DNA from: Akkermansiaceae bacterium
GTDB taxonomy: Bacteria; Verrucomicrobiota; Verrucomicrobiia; Verrucomicrobiales; Akkermansiaceae
DNA: 44,642 nucleotides
Assembly: GCA_028822695.1 (NCBI GenBank)
Contig: JAPKDA010000009.1
Span: 1-44,642, forward strand
Direction of reading: 5' to 3'
Below are positions 14,668 through 22,336 of this stretch, piece after piece. Under the pieces are notes generated by a model. The model did no database searches. It was not told where the DNA came from and saw only the letters and a program-made list of their open reading frames with translations. Each line of letters opens with the position of its first letter. The first letter of the stretch is position 1. A program made the position numbers and the translations under genes.

Positions 14668-15606
14668 TTACTTGCTCTGTTCGAGCATGCGGAGGATGGG
14701 GGCTTCGGCGCGTTGGCGGATGTCCTCGGGCATTTCGACGCGGGGCTCGAGGGAGTCGAGGCAGGCGTGGAGTTTCTCGAGGGTGTTCATTTTCATATAG
14801 CGGCAATCGGCGCAGGCGCAGTGGTCGGTGGGACCGGGGATGAGGTTTTTGTCGGGGGCTTCCTTTTGGAGGCGGTGGAGCATGCCGCTCTCGGTGACGA
14901 CGATGATGTTTTTGGCCGGGCTGTTTTTGCAGAAGTGTACCATTTTTTCGGTGGAGCAGACTTCATCGGCGAGAAGGCGGACGGCGGTGGTGCACTCGGG
15001 GTGGGCGACGACGACGGCGTCGGGATGTTCGTCTTTGATTCTTTGGATGGAGTCGCGGGTGAACTCGACGTGGACATAGCAAGAGCCCTTCCAGAGATCC
15101 ATTTTCCGGCCTGTCTGTTCCATGACCCAGGCGCCGAGGTTGGCATCGGGGACGAAGAGGATGGGGCGATCGGCGGGAGCTTGTTCGACAATGCGGACGG
15201 CATTGCCGGAAGTGCAGATGACATCGCAGAGGGCCTTCACTCCGCCGGAGCAGTTGATGTAAGCGATGACGTAGTAGTTCTTCTCCTTGCTCTCGATGAG
15301 GAAGGCTTCGAGTTTGTCGGCGGGGCAGGATTCCTCGAGGGAGCAACCGGCGTCTTTGTCGGGGAGGACGACGATTTTGTTGGGGTTGAGGATCTTGGCG
15401 GTCTCGGCCATGAAGTGGACGCCACAGAAAGCGATGACTTCGGCATCGGTTTCTCGGGCCTGGTAGGCGAGGCCGAGGGAGTCACCCACGTAGTCGGCGA
15501 TGTCCTGGATTGGGCCGACTTGGTAGTTGTGGGCGAGGATGACGGCGTTGCGTTCCTTTTTGAGACGGAGGATGTCCTCCTTGAGGTCGAGAGCGGTGCT
15601 GGCCAT
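14668..15606 (-). CDS. nadA: Quinolinate synthase NadA
   Basis: A 312-residue protein starting MASTALDLKEDILRLKKE at 15606. It condenses iminoaspartate with dihydroxyacetone phosphate to quinolinate, the first committed step to NAD, using a 4Fe-4S cluster. Visible hallmarks: AVILAHNYQVGPIQDIADYVGDSLGLA, the ICTSGNA motif with C131, HPECT with C205, and CADCRYMKMNTLEKL with C268 (C263 and C265 lie nearby). These are the three expected cluster ligands. The long frame continues upstream to 15888 but that part is repeat-derived (MTVPVASK) and was left out. nadB and nadC are not in the window. Confidence 0.96.
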   Translation of the reverse strand: MASTALDLKEDILRLKKERNAVILAHNYQVGPIQDIADYVGDSLGLAYQARETDAEVIAFCGVHFMAETAKILNPNKIVVLPDKDAGCSLEESCPADKLEAFLIESKEKNYYVIAYINCSGGVKALCDVICTSGNAVRIVEQAPADRPILFVPDANLGAWVMEQTGRKMDLWKGSCYVHVEFTRDSIQRIKDEHPDAVVVAHPECTTAVRLLADEVCSTEKMVHFCKNSPAKNIIVVTESGMLHRLQKEAPDKNLIPGPTDHCACADCRYMKMNTLEKLHACLDSLEPRVEMPEDIRQRAEAPILRMLEQSK

Positions 15607-15939
15607 GTCCGAAGCTCGGGTAAGAGTCGGTGGGGGGAAAGGGATTTTTTTGGGGAGTGGGACGAACGATGCGGGGAGAATTTTGACCGCTGATTTACAC
15701 TGATTGGGGAGCTGGTGGATTCGGGGAGGGGGGAATGGTCGGCGAGGGGTAGGGCGAGGGGGGACCGTCTCCGACCTTTCTTGGGTTGCGGCTTGGATGT
15801 TGGGGGGCTGGAAGGATGCGGTTCTTCCGCTGCGGGGGGGAAGTGCGGCCTTGGCGTCGGGGGTTTTAGAGGCGACCGGGACAGTCACCTTACGGTGGGG
15901 AGAGGCCTGTGACCGGGGACGGTCACGCCACGGCGGGAG
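15607..15939. repeat. Repeat-rich spacer, 333 bp
   Basis: No gene seen. It holds GACCGCTGATTTACACTGATT near 15689-15707 (a near copy is at 34919-34938). A CCGCT-tailed hairpin at 15812-15831 has AAGGAT, loop GCG, GTTCTT. Near 15872 and 15911 are two REP-like arms, GACCGGGACAGTCACC and GACCGGGGACGGTCACGCC, directly before the stop of the bactofilin fragment. Confidence 0.65.
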
Positions 15940-16236
15940 CTAGTCCTCCTCGGCCATCGCGGCGGAGACTTGTTGGGCGATGGAGAGGCCAGTCATGTGG
16001 ACGAGGCCGGTGTGTTTGGCGCCGGGTTCGATGACGAGGGAGCCAGCCTTGATGTCGCCTTCGACGATGGCATCGCGGTGGAGGATCACGCGACCTGAGC
16101 ACTCGATCGATCCGAGAATGGTTCCCTTGACGACTAGTTCGTCAACTGTGGCAGGGTGACTGAGAGTGAGCTCGTCGATTTGGAGAAGAGGGCCGTGGGT
16201 CCGGGGGGGTGGCGATTTTGGCTTAGGAGGCGTTGG
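15940..16236 (-). pseudogene. C-terminal fragment of a second bactofilin
   Basis: A frame between in-frame stops (TGA at 16237-16239 and TAG at 15940-15942) has no usable start codon before residue 75. It reads as a bactofilin beta-helix: VDELVVKGTILGSIECSG, RVILHRDAIVEGDIKAG, SLVIEPGAKHTGLVHM, with the short hydrophobic-rung spacing of the family. The part upstream (PKPKSPPPRTHGP) is not bactofilin-like. It is probably the remnant of a longer two-gene bactofilin set, since many relatives have a zinc-ribbon bactofilin beside the short one. Less likely, it is a live gene read from a non-standard start or by frameshift from the preceding gene. Confidence 0.6.
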
Positions 16237-16798
16237 TCAGTTTTCCTTGCTGACCGTGCTGACCTGATTTGTTGCCGTTGTCGTTCTTTTTTCCACCGTT
16301 GGAGGGTGAGGGAGAGGAGGCTGGGGAGTTGGCCGCGGCGCCGACGGTGGAGGAGCCGACGAAGGTGGCACCGGCTTCCATGGTGAGGGTCGTGGTTTTG
16401 ATGTCGCCGAGGACTTCGGAGTCCTTTTTGAGTTCGACGCGCTCAGAAGCGGTGATGTTGCCGTGGACTTTACCGTAAACGACGACGGACTTGGTCTTGA
16501 TTTCGGCTTTGATCTTGGCGGGCTCGCCGATGGTGAGGGCTCCGTCGGAGGAGGTGATTTCACCTTCGATCTTACCGTCCACAATCAGGGCGTCTTGAAA
16601 ATTGACGCTACCATTGATTTCGACGTCGGGGAGGAGGACGTTGCGTTGTCCTGAGCTTGGCGCGGAGCGGGCCGGAGTGGGGTTTGAGCTGGCCGCGGAG
16701 GTGCTGGAGGCTGCTGGAGCGGGAGGATTCTTAGAGCCGGCAGATGAGTCGCCCTCGCCGGGGGAGGTCTTGCTAATGATTTTTTCGAACACGGCCAC
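16223..16798 (-). CDS. Bactofilin (polymer-forming cytoskeletal protein)
   Basis: A 191-residue protein with a short disordered Ser/Pro/Ala-rich N-terminus (1-50), a bactofilin beta-helix core (about 52-155) and a disordered Ser/Asn/Gly/Lys tail. Repeating rungs include ALIVDGKIEGEITSSDG, ALTIGEPAKIKAEI, SVVVYGKVHGNITAS, RVELKKDSEVLGDI and TLTMEAGATFVGSS. Bactofilins self-assemble without nucleotide into filaments that place cell-wall and morphogenesis proteins at the membrane. The N-terminal MAVFEKIISK is a typical membrane-touching short helix. A second bactofilin fragment follows at once on the same strand. Confidence 0.9.
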   Translation of the reverse strand: MAVFEKIISKTSPGEGDSSAGSKNPPAPAASSTSAASSNPTPARSAPSSGQRNVLLPDVEINGSVNFQDALIVDGKIEGEITSSDGALTIGEPAKIKAEIKTKSVVVYGKVHGNITASERVELKKDSEVLGDIKTTTLTMEAGATFVGSSTVGAAANSPASSPSPSNGGKKNDNGNKSGQHGQQGKLTNAS

Positions 16799-16914
16799 AC
16801 TAACTCAAATGGTGGAATCCCTGTCAAACGTTAACAGTCACCTGTAATTAGAGGTAATGTATCAGATTGGTAATGAAATGGTTGTGATCCCTTCTAACGC
16901 TTTTCAGTGAAGCG

Positions 16915-17826
16915 CTATTTTGGGCCGTCCTCGGCCTCTTGGTCGACTTCTCCGGGAGCGTCCGGGGCGTCATTTTCGGGCGCTGGAGCGGGCTCCTCAG
17001 GAGCGGTTTCGTCGGCAGCTGGTGTTGGCGCTGCGGGAGTCGGGGCTGCGGGGGTCGGAGCGGGGGTCTTGGGGATGAGCTCTGGAAATGGGGTGTTTGG
17101 CACGGGTCTCCGTGGGGCAGGAGCGGGGGGAGTTTCTGGGACGGCGGGAGGGGCGATTTTCGCTGGGGGCTGAACGCCGAGGAGGGCGAGGCGGCCGTTG
17201 ACGAATTGTTTGATGGTGAGGCTGTTATTTGGGTAGGCGTCGCGAGCCTTTTCGTAGTGGACCTTGGCGGCGTCTTCGTTGCCGGCGGCTTTTTCGAGAT
17301 CGGCGAGGGTGAGGAGGGCGAAGGGAGCGAGGAATTCGCTACCAGGAGCGTCGATGAGTTGTTGGAACGTTGAGATCGCTTCGTCCTTCTTGTCGGTCTC
17401 CAGGAGATGGCTGGCGAGGGCCATGAGGGCGGAGGGCCGTCCGGCGTGATCGGGCTTCTCAGCGAGGAATTCGCGGAGGGTTTGAATAGATTCGTCTTTG
17501 CGTTGGTCCTTCCACTGCTCTTCGGCGAGGAGGAGGGCGGCACTACCTGAGGCGGGGCTGGACTGGAAAGATTCCATGACGTCGCGGAGGGCGGCGATGT
17601 CGTAGGTGGAGCTTTCGGAGATTCCTGAGGCGGAGAGTGCTTCGCCGGCGGTGTTGTCCTCGCCTTCCTTGATGCCGGTGACGACGATGTAGGCGGCGAG
17701 AGCGACGACGATGGCGAGAATAGCCAAAACCAGCTTCTTTTGGTTCTTGTCGAGGAACTCCTCAAATTTGGATGGACCGTGCGAGATTTCGCCGAGAGGG
17801 GCTGGGGATGATGGTTCTTCTGCCAT
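16915..17826 (-). CDS. Membrane-anchored TPR protein, YfgM-like
   Basis: A 303-residue protein starting MAEEPSSPAPLG at 17826. A short cytoplasmic segment is followed by one membrane helix (KLVLAILAIVVALAAYIVVTG, split by KNQK before it, about 30-52). TPR-like helical hairpins follow (about 75-210; SAALLLAEEQWKDQRKDESI, FALLTLADLEKAAGNEDAAK). The tail is Pro/Ala/Glu-rich with TPAAP repeats (about 225-303). The layout resembles YfgM/TPR_21 proteins, which act as ancillary chaperones at the Sec translocon and BAM complex. The Pro-rich tail is extra. It is divergent from lpxB with 102 bases between the chosen starts. Confidence 0.75.
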   Translation of the reverse strand: MAEEPSSPAPLGEISHGPSKFEEFLDKNQKKLVLAILAIVVALAAYIVVTGIKEGEDNTAGEALSASGISESSTYDIAALRDVMESFQSSPASGSAALLLAEEQWKDQRKDESIQTLREFLAEKPDHAGRPSALMALASHLLETDKKDEAISTFQQLIDAPGSEFLAPFALLTLADLEKAAGNEDAAKVHYEKARDAYPNNSLTIKQFVNGRLALLGVQPPAKIAPPAVPETPPAPAPRRPVPNTPFPELIPKTPAPTPAAPTPAAPTPAADETAPEEPAPAPENDAPDAPGEVDQEAEDGPK

Positions 17827-17928
17827 GAGCTGGGGGTTGGGGTAGCGTGCCGGGAGGGGTGAATCAAGTCCTACTACGCCGATTTGAGCATTGGCAGGGG
17901 CTGGATCACGGTTAGCGTAGCGCCGCCA

Positions 17929-19059
17929 ATGAGCAGCATGATTTATCTGGTCGCCGGAGAGCACAGCGGAGACACGCGGGGTGCGGAGTTGATGGTGGCC
18001 TTGAGGAAGGAGGATCCGGGGGTGAAATTTGCCGGATTGGGGGGACCAAAGATGGCTGAGCTGGCCGGAGGGCGGATCAAGGATTGGCTGGAGGGTGCTG
18101 CGGTGATGGGGTTCGTGGAGGTGCTGAAGCGCTACAGTTGGTTCAAGGCGCGCTTTGAGGAGACGAAGGCGGAGATTTTGGAGTTGGAGCCGGAGGCGGT
18201 GGTGTTGGTGGATTATCCGGGGTTCAACTTGCGGCTGGCGAAGGCGCTTCGGTCGGCGGGGACGGGGGCGAAGTTGGTGGACTATATCAGTCCGCAGGTG
18301 TGGGCCTGGCATCGTGGGCGGGTGCGGCAGATGGTGGAGTATCTGGATTTGATGCTGTGCCTGTTCGACTTCGAGCAGGAAATTTTCGAAGGGGCGGGAT
18401 TGAAGACGGTGGTGATGGGCCATCCGATGGTGGATCAGTTGGAGGAGAAGCGGATCGAGGGTGGGCGCGTGGAGAATTTGATTGGATTTTTTCCCGGGAG
18501 TCGGGAGCGGGAGGTGGCGCGGTTGTTTCCGACGATGTTGGAGGCGGCAAAGGAGTTGCGGGAGAAGAATAGCGAATTGAAGTTTGAAGCGGCGGCGGCG
18601 TCGGATTCGTTACGGGAGATGATGGAGTCGTTGATTGCGCAAGCGGAGTTTCCGGAAGGGGTGGTGACGGTGAAGACGGGGACGAGCCAAGAGCTGATGC
18701 AACGGGCGAGTTGTGGAGTGGTGGCGAGTGGGACGGCGACGATGGAGGCGACGTATTATGGGATGCCCTATTGTTTGGTCTACAAGGTGGCGTGGCCGAC
18801 CTACGTGATGGGGAAGGCATTGATGGAGGTGGATTTCATCGGGATGGCAAATATCATTGCGGGGCGTCAGGTGGTGCCGGAGTTTGTGCAGCAGGAGGCG
18901 ACGGCGCGAAATGTGTCGGCGTTCTTGGAGAGTGTGCTGGTTGATGAGACGCGGCGGGAGGAACTGCAGCGGGAGTTGCGGGAAGTGGCGGTAAAACTAG
19001 GCCCGGGAGGCGCAGCAGGGATTGCGGCGAGGGCGGTCATGGAGCTTTTGAAAAACTGA
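17929..19059 (+). CDS. lpxB: Lipid-A-disaccharide synthase LpxB
   Basis: A 376-residue GT19 glycosyltransferase. It joins UDP-2,3-diacylglucosamine to lipid X to form the lipid A disaccharide on the inner membrane face. Family features: IYLVAGEHSGDTRGAELM at the N-terminus, FAGLGGPKM, AVMGFVEVLK, DYPGFNLRLAK, YISPQVWAWHRGR, VMGHPMVDQL, GFFPGSREREVARL and GTATMEATYYGMPYCLVYK. The ATG at 17929 (MSSMIYLV) was chosen over 17884 because conserved sequence begins there. Its presence implies an LPS-type outer membrane. The stop overlaps the next gene's ATG by one base, so the two are coupled. Confidence 0.96.
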   Translation: MSSMIYLVAGEHSGDTRGAELMVALRKEDPGVKFAGLGGPKMAELAGGRIKDWLEGAAVMGFVEVLKRYSWFKARFEETKAEILELEPEAVVLVDYPGFNLRLAKALRSAGTGAKLVDYISPQVWAWHRGRVRQMVEYLDLMLCLFDFEQEIFEGAGLKTVVMGHPMVDQLEEKRIEGGRVENLIGFFPGSREREVARLFPTMLEAAKELREKNSELKFEAAAASDSLREMMESLIAQAEFPEGVVTVKTGTSQELMQRASCGVVASGTATMEATYYGMPYCLVYKVAWPTYVMGKALMEVDFIGMANIIAGRQVVPEFVQQEATARNVSAFLESVLVDETRREELQRELREVAVKLGPGGAAGIAARAVMELLKN

Positions 19060-19964
19060 TGGACGGAATTAAAGAGAGTAGTGGTAGAGGCGGGGTGAAG
19101 TTCTTTTTGTTGGTGCTACCAGTGTGTCTGGTCGTGTCGATTATTGGGGCGATTTGGTTTCACTGGCATCTGGAGACGAAGGAGATAGCTGATCCGGGGT
19201 TGGCGATGGGTGGTGGTGGGATTGAGCGGGAGGAAGTGGTGGATTTGGCGAAGAAGTTTGGGTGGTTGAATAGCGAGGGCTGGGAGACCGAGGAGGGGAG
19301 GAAGGGGATGCATCAGAGGATTGCGTTCATTGATGGAACGCTGAGTCCGCAGAATTACGGGTTTGTGGTGAAGAGGGGGGCAGATGTGAGCTATGAGGAC
19401 GAGTTGTGGCCGATGGTTTGGGTGGATGTGGAGGGTGGAGAGCGGAAGGATGAGCTTGTGTTGGTGACGGCTCCGTATGATTTTGGAGATGATAATGTGA
19501 TTTCCATTGTAACAGCGGCGAAGGAATTGAAGGCCTCGAAGTTGGGCCGGACAGTTCGGTTTCTTGTGTATCCGACGTGGTTGCTCCTGGAGCTGGAGCA
19601 TGAGAGACGAGGAGACTTTATGGAATCGGGGGAGGAGCTGGTGGCGGTGCTGGGCTTGAGACAAATGGGAGAGCCGGTTGCTGACGGTGGGACGATGCTG
19701 TATTTGAATGGGCCGAGTTTGGGGGCATTGGAGGAGCAGATTCCGAAGGTTGGAATTGAGCGAAGACTGAGCGCGGAGCAAAGGAGGGATGAGTTTAATT
19801 TTAATCAGCGGATGTTTGGGCACGAGGGGGCAGGGCGTTATCAGACGATCCGGCCAGTGGGATCGGCGACTTGGGCGAAGTATAAGGAGGCCGATCTGGA
19901 TGCTTTGATTGCCCGGACCCGGGTTTTGGTGGAGTTGGTTTTGGCCTTGGCGGAGGAGGAGTGA
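19059..19964 (+). CDS. Membrane-anchored protein with a degenerate M28 (aminopeptidase-like) domain
   Basis: A 301-residue protein: short N-terminus, one membrane helix (FFLLVLPVCLVVSIIGAIWF, about 15-34), then an extracytoplasmic domain. The section DELVLVTAPYDFGDDNVISIVTAAKEL followed by LGRTVRFLVYPT has the strand-turn-helix plan of M28 peptidases (normally AHYDS..GADDNASG..ALLE.A..L). Here the first zinc His is replaced by Pro and the downstream ligand motifs are absent, so it is probably catalytically dead. It is translated from a TGATG overlap with lpxB, which suggests a link to the envelope. The M28 relation is my inference from one motif region. A plain hypothetical is the alternative. 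Confidence 0.6.
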   Translation: MDGIKESSGRGGVKFFLLVLPVCLVVSIIGAIWFHWHLETKEIADPGLAMGGGGIEREEVVDLAKKFGWLNSEGWETEEGRKGMHQRIAFIDGTLSPQNYGFVVKRGADVSYEDELWPMVWVDVEGGERKDELVLVTAPYDFGDDNVISIVTAAKELKASKLGRTVRFLVYPTWLLLELEHERRGDFMESGEELVAVLGLRQMGEPVADGGTMLYLNGPSLGALEEQIPKVGIERRLSAEQRRDEFNFNQRMFGHEGAGRYQTIRPVGSATWAKYKEADLDALIARTRVLVELVLALAEEE

Positions 19965-20252
19965 AGGGAGAGGGGCAAGGGTGGCGACTCGGTGAAACTC
20001 CCGAAACTTCGCAGAAGTTCCGCTACAGGACGGGGCGTCGCGGGGATGTTGTCCGTTTTGAGTCGTCGCTAGCGCGGCGGGGGCTGATTTTAATGGGTCA
20101 CCGGGGGCTGACGCGCCCCGGCTAATTTGGGCGGTCCCGCTGGGACCTGGGGAGAAGAAGGGCTTGGCGGATGGAATCCGTCGCCACGGCGTGAAAAATG
20201 CCTTGATGGTCGGGGGTGGGGGCATTAAGAGTCCCGCCCCGAGACGGAAAAG
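19965..20252. repeat. Repeat-rich spacer before tRNA-Ala
   Basis: No coding frame is convincing. It contains the CCGCTA-tailed hairpin (AACTTC at 20005, loop GCA, GAAGTT to 20019). A GC-rich element around 20098-20148 follows, with GGGGCTGACGCGCCCC and the perfect palindromic hairpin GGTCCC-GCT-GGGACC at about 20131-20145. The tRNA promoter should lie in the last 60 bases but I cannot place it. Confidence 0.55.
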
Positions 20253-20328
20253 GGGGCATTAGCTCAGTTGGTAGAGCACCTGCATGGCATGCAGGGGGTC
20301 AACGGTTCGAATCCGTTATGCTCCACCA
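20253..20328 (+). tRNA. tRNA-Ala (anticodon GGC)
   Basis: A 76-base cloverleaf with encoded CCA. The acceptor stem GGGGCAT pairs with ATGCTCC (one G-U). The D arm AGCTCAGTTGGTAGAGC follows. The anticodon stem CCTGC/GCAGG encloses loop ATGGCAT with anticodon GGC, the T arm is ACGGTTCGAATCCGT, and the discriminator A precedes CCA. It closely matches the bacterial tRNA-Ala(GGC) plan and would read GCC and GCT codons. A CCCGC-AGGA-GCGGG hairpin at 20337-20350 follows and may end transcription. Confidence 0.97.
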
Positions 20329-20412
20329 TTCGTCGTCCCGCAGGAGCGGGGCTATGAATGACACGGCCCCCCTCTTTCGACGGAAAGCGGAGTCCACAAA
20401 AATACTAGATCC

Positions 20413-20790
20413 ATGGCAACGGTAGGACAGGAACTGGCAATCGCATGTGCGAAAGCGGCTGAAGAGATTCAGGCGGAGGACATTCGTGTGCTGGATTTAC
20501 AGGGACTGTCTTCGCTGACTGATTTCATGGTGCTTTGCACGGGAAACTCGATGCCGCATTTGAAGGCGGTGTTGCGGGAGGTGGAGCAGGGCGTGCGCAA
20601 GGAAGCTGGCGCGGAACCTGTTTACTCGGATGGCAAGCCGGACAGTCGTTGGGTGGTGCTCGATTATGTGGACGTGATGGTGCACGTGCTCGATGAGGAA
20701 AGTCGGGAGCGTTATGCGCTGGAAGATTTGTGGGGGGACGCCAAGGAAGTGGCGTGGGGTGGCGAGAATGCGGTTGCGCAGGAGGCCTAA
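20413..20790 (+). CDS. rsfS: Ribosome silencing factor RsfS
   Basis: A 125-residue protein of the RsfS/Iojap family. It binds uL14 on the large ribosomal subunit and blocks subunit joining when nutrients are scarce. Family features: ED(I)RVLDLQGLSSLTDFMVLCTGNS, then a region matching the SRWVVLDYVDVMVHVLDEESRERYALEDLWGDA signature. Length is typical. It lies 9 bases upstream of cinA on the same strand and probably forms a short operon with it. Confidence 0.95.
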   Translation: MATVGQELAIACAKAAEEIQAEDIRVLDLQGLSSLTDFMVLCTGNSMPHLKAVLREVEQGVRKEAGAEPVYSDGKPDSRWVVLDYVDVMVHVLDEESRERYALEDLWGDAKEVAWGGENAVAQEA

Positions 20791-20799
20791 GGCCCGAGA

Positions 20800-22047
20800 A
20801 TGTCCGGCATGCGGATTGAGCTGCTGACCACGGGAACCGAGTTATTGCTCGGAACGACACAGAACACGCACGGGGCGTGGTTGGGGCAGGAGCTATTCAA
20901 GCTGGGGTTGCGGCTGCAGCGGCAGGTGACCGTGCCGGATGGTCCGGCGGTGGTGGCAGCGATGGCTGATGCGGTGGAGGTGGCGGATGTGTTGATCGTG
21001 ACCGGCGGGTTGGGGCCGACGAGTGATGATTTGACGAGGGAGTCGATCGCGGAGGTGTTCGGGATCGAGTTGGTGGAGGATGAGCATGCCTTGCGGACGC
21101 TGGTGGAATTTTTTGAGAAGCGGGGGAAGGTGATGGCGGATACGAACCGCAAGCAGGCGATGGTGCCGGTGGGTGCGGATGTATTGTCGAATGCGAATGG
21201 GACGGCGCCGGGACTGTATTTGCCTCCGCGGTTGAGTGGTGGGAAAAACTGTGCGGTATTCTTGATGCCTGGGCCACCGAGTGAGTTGTATCCGATGGTG
21301 CGTGGGGAGGTGTTTCCGCGCTTGGAGGCGTTGTCAGGGTTGGATGAGTTGCCGGCGATGCGGGAGATGTGTTTCGTGGGAGTTGGAGAGAGTGATTTTC
21401 ATCAGAGTGTGGATGCGCGGTTGGAGGCAATTGAGGGTTTGGAAGTAGGGTATTGTGCGCGATTGGGTGAGGTGGATTTGCGATTGGTGGGGGATGAGGC
21501 CGCGATTGATCAGGGGCGGGAGATTGCGTTGGAGGAGTTTGCGGAATTTTTGGTGAGTGAAGATGGGGCAACTTTGGAGGCTGCGGTGGTGCGGCTGTTG
21601 GCGAAGCAGGGGAAGACCATGGCGACGGCGGAGAGCTGCACGGGGGGATTGATTGCGAATCGGGTGACGGATGTGCCGGGGTCGTCGGGAGTGTTTCGCT
21701 ACGGCTATGTGACCTACGCGAATGAGGCGAAGCGGGATTTGTTGGGGGTGAGCTGGGAAGATTTGGAGAAGGTCGGTGCGGTGAGTGAGACCGTGGCGCG
21801 GCAGATGGCAGAGGGGGCGTTGAGAAATGCAGAGGCTGATGTCGCGGTGGCGGTGACGGGGATTGCCGGACCGGATGGGGGGAGCGAGGAGAAGCCGGTG
21901 GGGACGGTGTTTCTCGCAGTGGCGGTGAAGGGGGGCGAGACGAAGGTGGAAAAGCAGTTTCACCCACGGAGTCGGGTGAGTTTTAAGCGGGCCGTGAGCC
22001 AGGCGGCGTTGGATTTGGTGCGTCGGGCTTTGGGGAATGTGGTGTAG
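20800..22047 (+). CDS. cinA: CinA-family protein (competence/damage-inducible; NMN deamidase / ADP-ribose pyrophosphatase type)
   Basis: A 415-residue two-domain protein. The N-terminal MoCF/COG1058 domain (about 4-170) has IELLTTGTELLLGTTQNTHG, LIVTGGLGPTSDDLTRE, NRKQAMVP and FLMPGPPSELYPM. The C-terminal CinA domain (about 255-412) has MATAESCTGGLIANRVTDVPGSS, GYVTYANEAKRDLLGV and VTGIAGPDGGSEEKPVGTVFLAV. Full-length CinA proteins combine ADP-ribose pyrophosphatase and NMN deamidase activity and so feed pyridine nucleotide recycling. In some species CinA is tied to recA and competence, but no recA is near here. Nearly continuous with rsfS. Confidence 0.94.
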   Translation: MSGMRIELLTTGTELLLGTTQNTHGAWLGQELFKLGLRLQRQVTVPDGPAVVAAMADAVEVADVLIVTGGLGPTSDDLTRESIAEVFGIELVEDEHALRTLVEFFEKRGKVMADTNRKQAMVPVGADVLSNANGTAPGLYLPPRLSGGKNCAVFLMPGPPSELYPMVRGEVFPRLEALSGLDELPAMREMCFVGVGESDFHQSVDARLEAIEGLEVGYCARLGEVDLRLVGDEAAIDQGREIALEEFAEFLVSEDGATLEAAVVRLLAKQGKTMATAESCTGGLIANRVTDVPGSSGVFRYGYVTYANEAKRDLLGVSWEDLEKVGAVSETVARQMAEGALRNAEADVAVAVTGIAGPDGGSEEKPVGTVFLAVAVKGGETKVEKQFHPRSRVSFKRAVSQAALDLVRRALGNVV

Positions 22048-22089
22048 GCTTCCTTCCAGCAAGAGGTCCCGGGTCAGTCCCCTAGTCCG

Positions 22090-22254
22090 GTGTTCAAGCC
22101 GTTCAACGAGGAAGTAGTCACAGCCAAATCTAAACGGCGCCTGCCAGGTTTGGAGCAGGAAGAGACGACCCAGGATGTGACGTTTCGTTTGGCGGATTCG
22201 ATTCCGAAGAAGGCCTTGGATGCTTGGGAGGTGGGCCGAAGGGAGTTAGGGTGA
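22090..22254 (+). pseudogene. Remnant of a REP-associated tyrosine transposase (RAYT, Y1_Tnp-like)
   Basis: A 55-codon frame reads as the N-terminal section typical of RAYTs: FKPFNEEVVTAKSKRRLPG, then EQEETTQDVTFRLADSIPKKAL, then AWEVGRREL and a stop. Intact relatives have F(D/K)PF..VV....LPHW.Q.G.TYFVTFRLADSIP and continue with the catalytic HUH and Tyr motifs, which are missing here. In the place of TYFVTFRLADS there is TQDVTFRLADS. It is flanked by short hairpin repeats of the kind RAYTs mobilise (for example 22290-22340). The match is from motif memory. Confidence 0.65.
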
Positions 22255-22285
22255 GAAGAATTTATTGTAGGTGGTGGGCGGTTCT

Positions 22286-22336
22286 TTTGCTGGGCAGAGG
22301 CCGGCACCACTTTCGCCGGGCGGAAGCCTGCGCTAC
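22286..22336. repeat. REP-like element with CGCTAC
   Basis: AGGCCGGCACCACTTT followed by CGCCGGGCGGAAGCCTGCGCTAC, immediately past the folA stop codon. A related arrangement lies at 36116-36210 (GCAGGCC, AGCCTGCACCACTTT, AGCGCTACG). It adjoins the RAYT remnant. Confidence 0.55.

Noticed and set aside
15607-15888. N-terminal extension of nadA beginning MTVPVASK
   Set aside because: The first residues come from a REP-like repeat; the same MTVPV start appears before thyA (23693) and at 25711. NadA homology begins at MASTAL.
16848-17867. Minus-strand frame of 339 codons over the TPR protein
   Set aside because: Ser/Pro/Thr-rich shadow of the YfgM-like frame; no domain, while the chosen frame has a membrane helix and TPRs.
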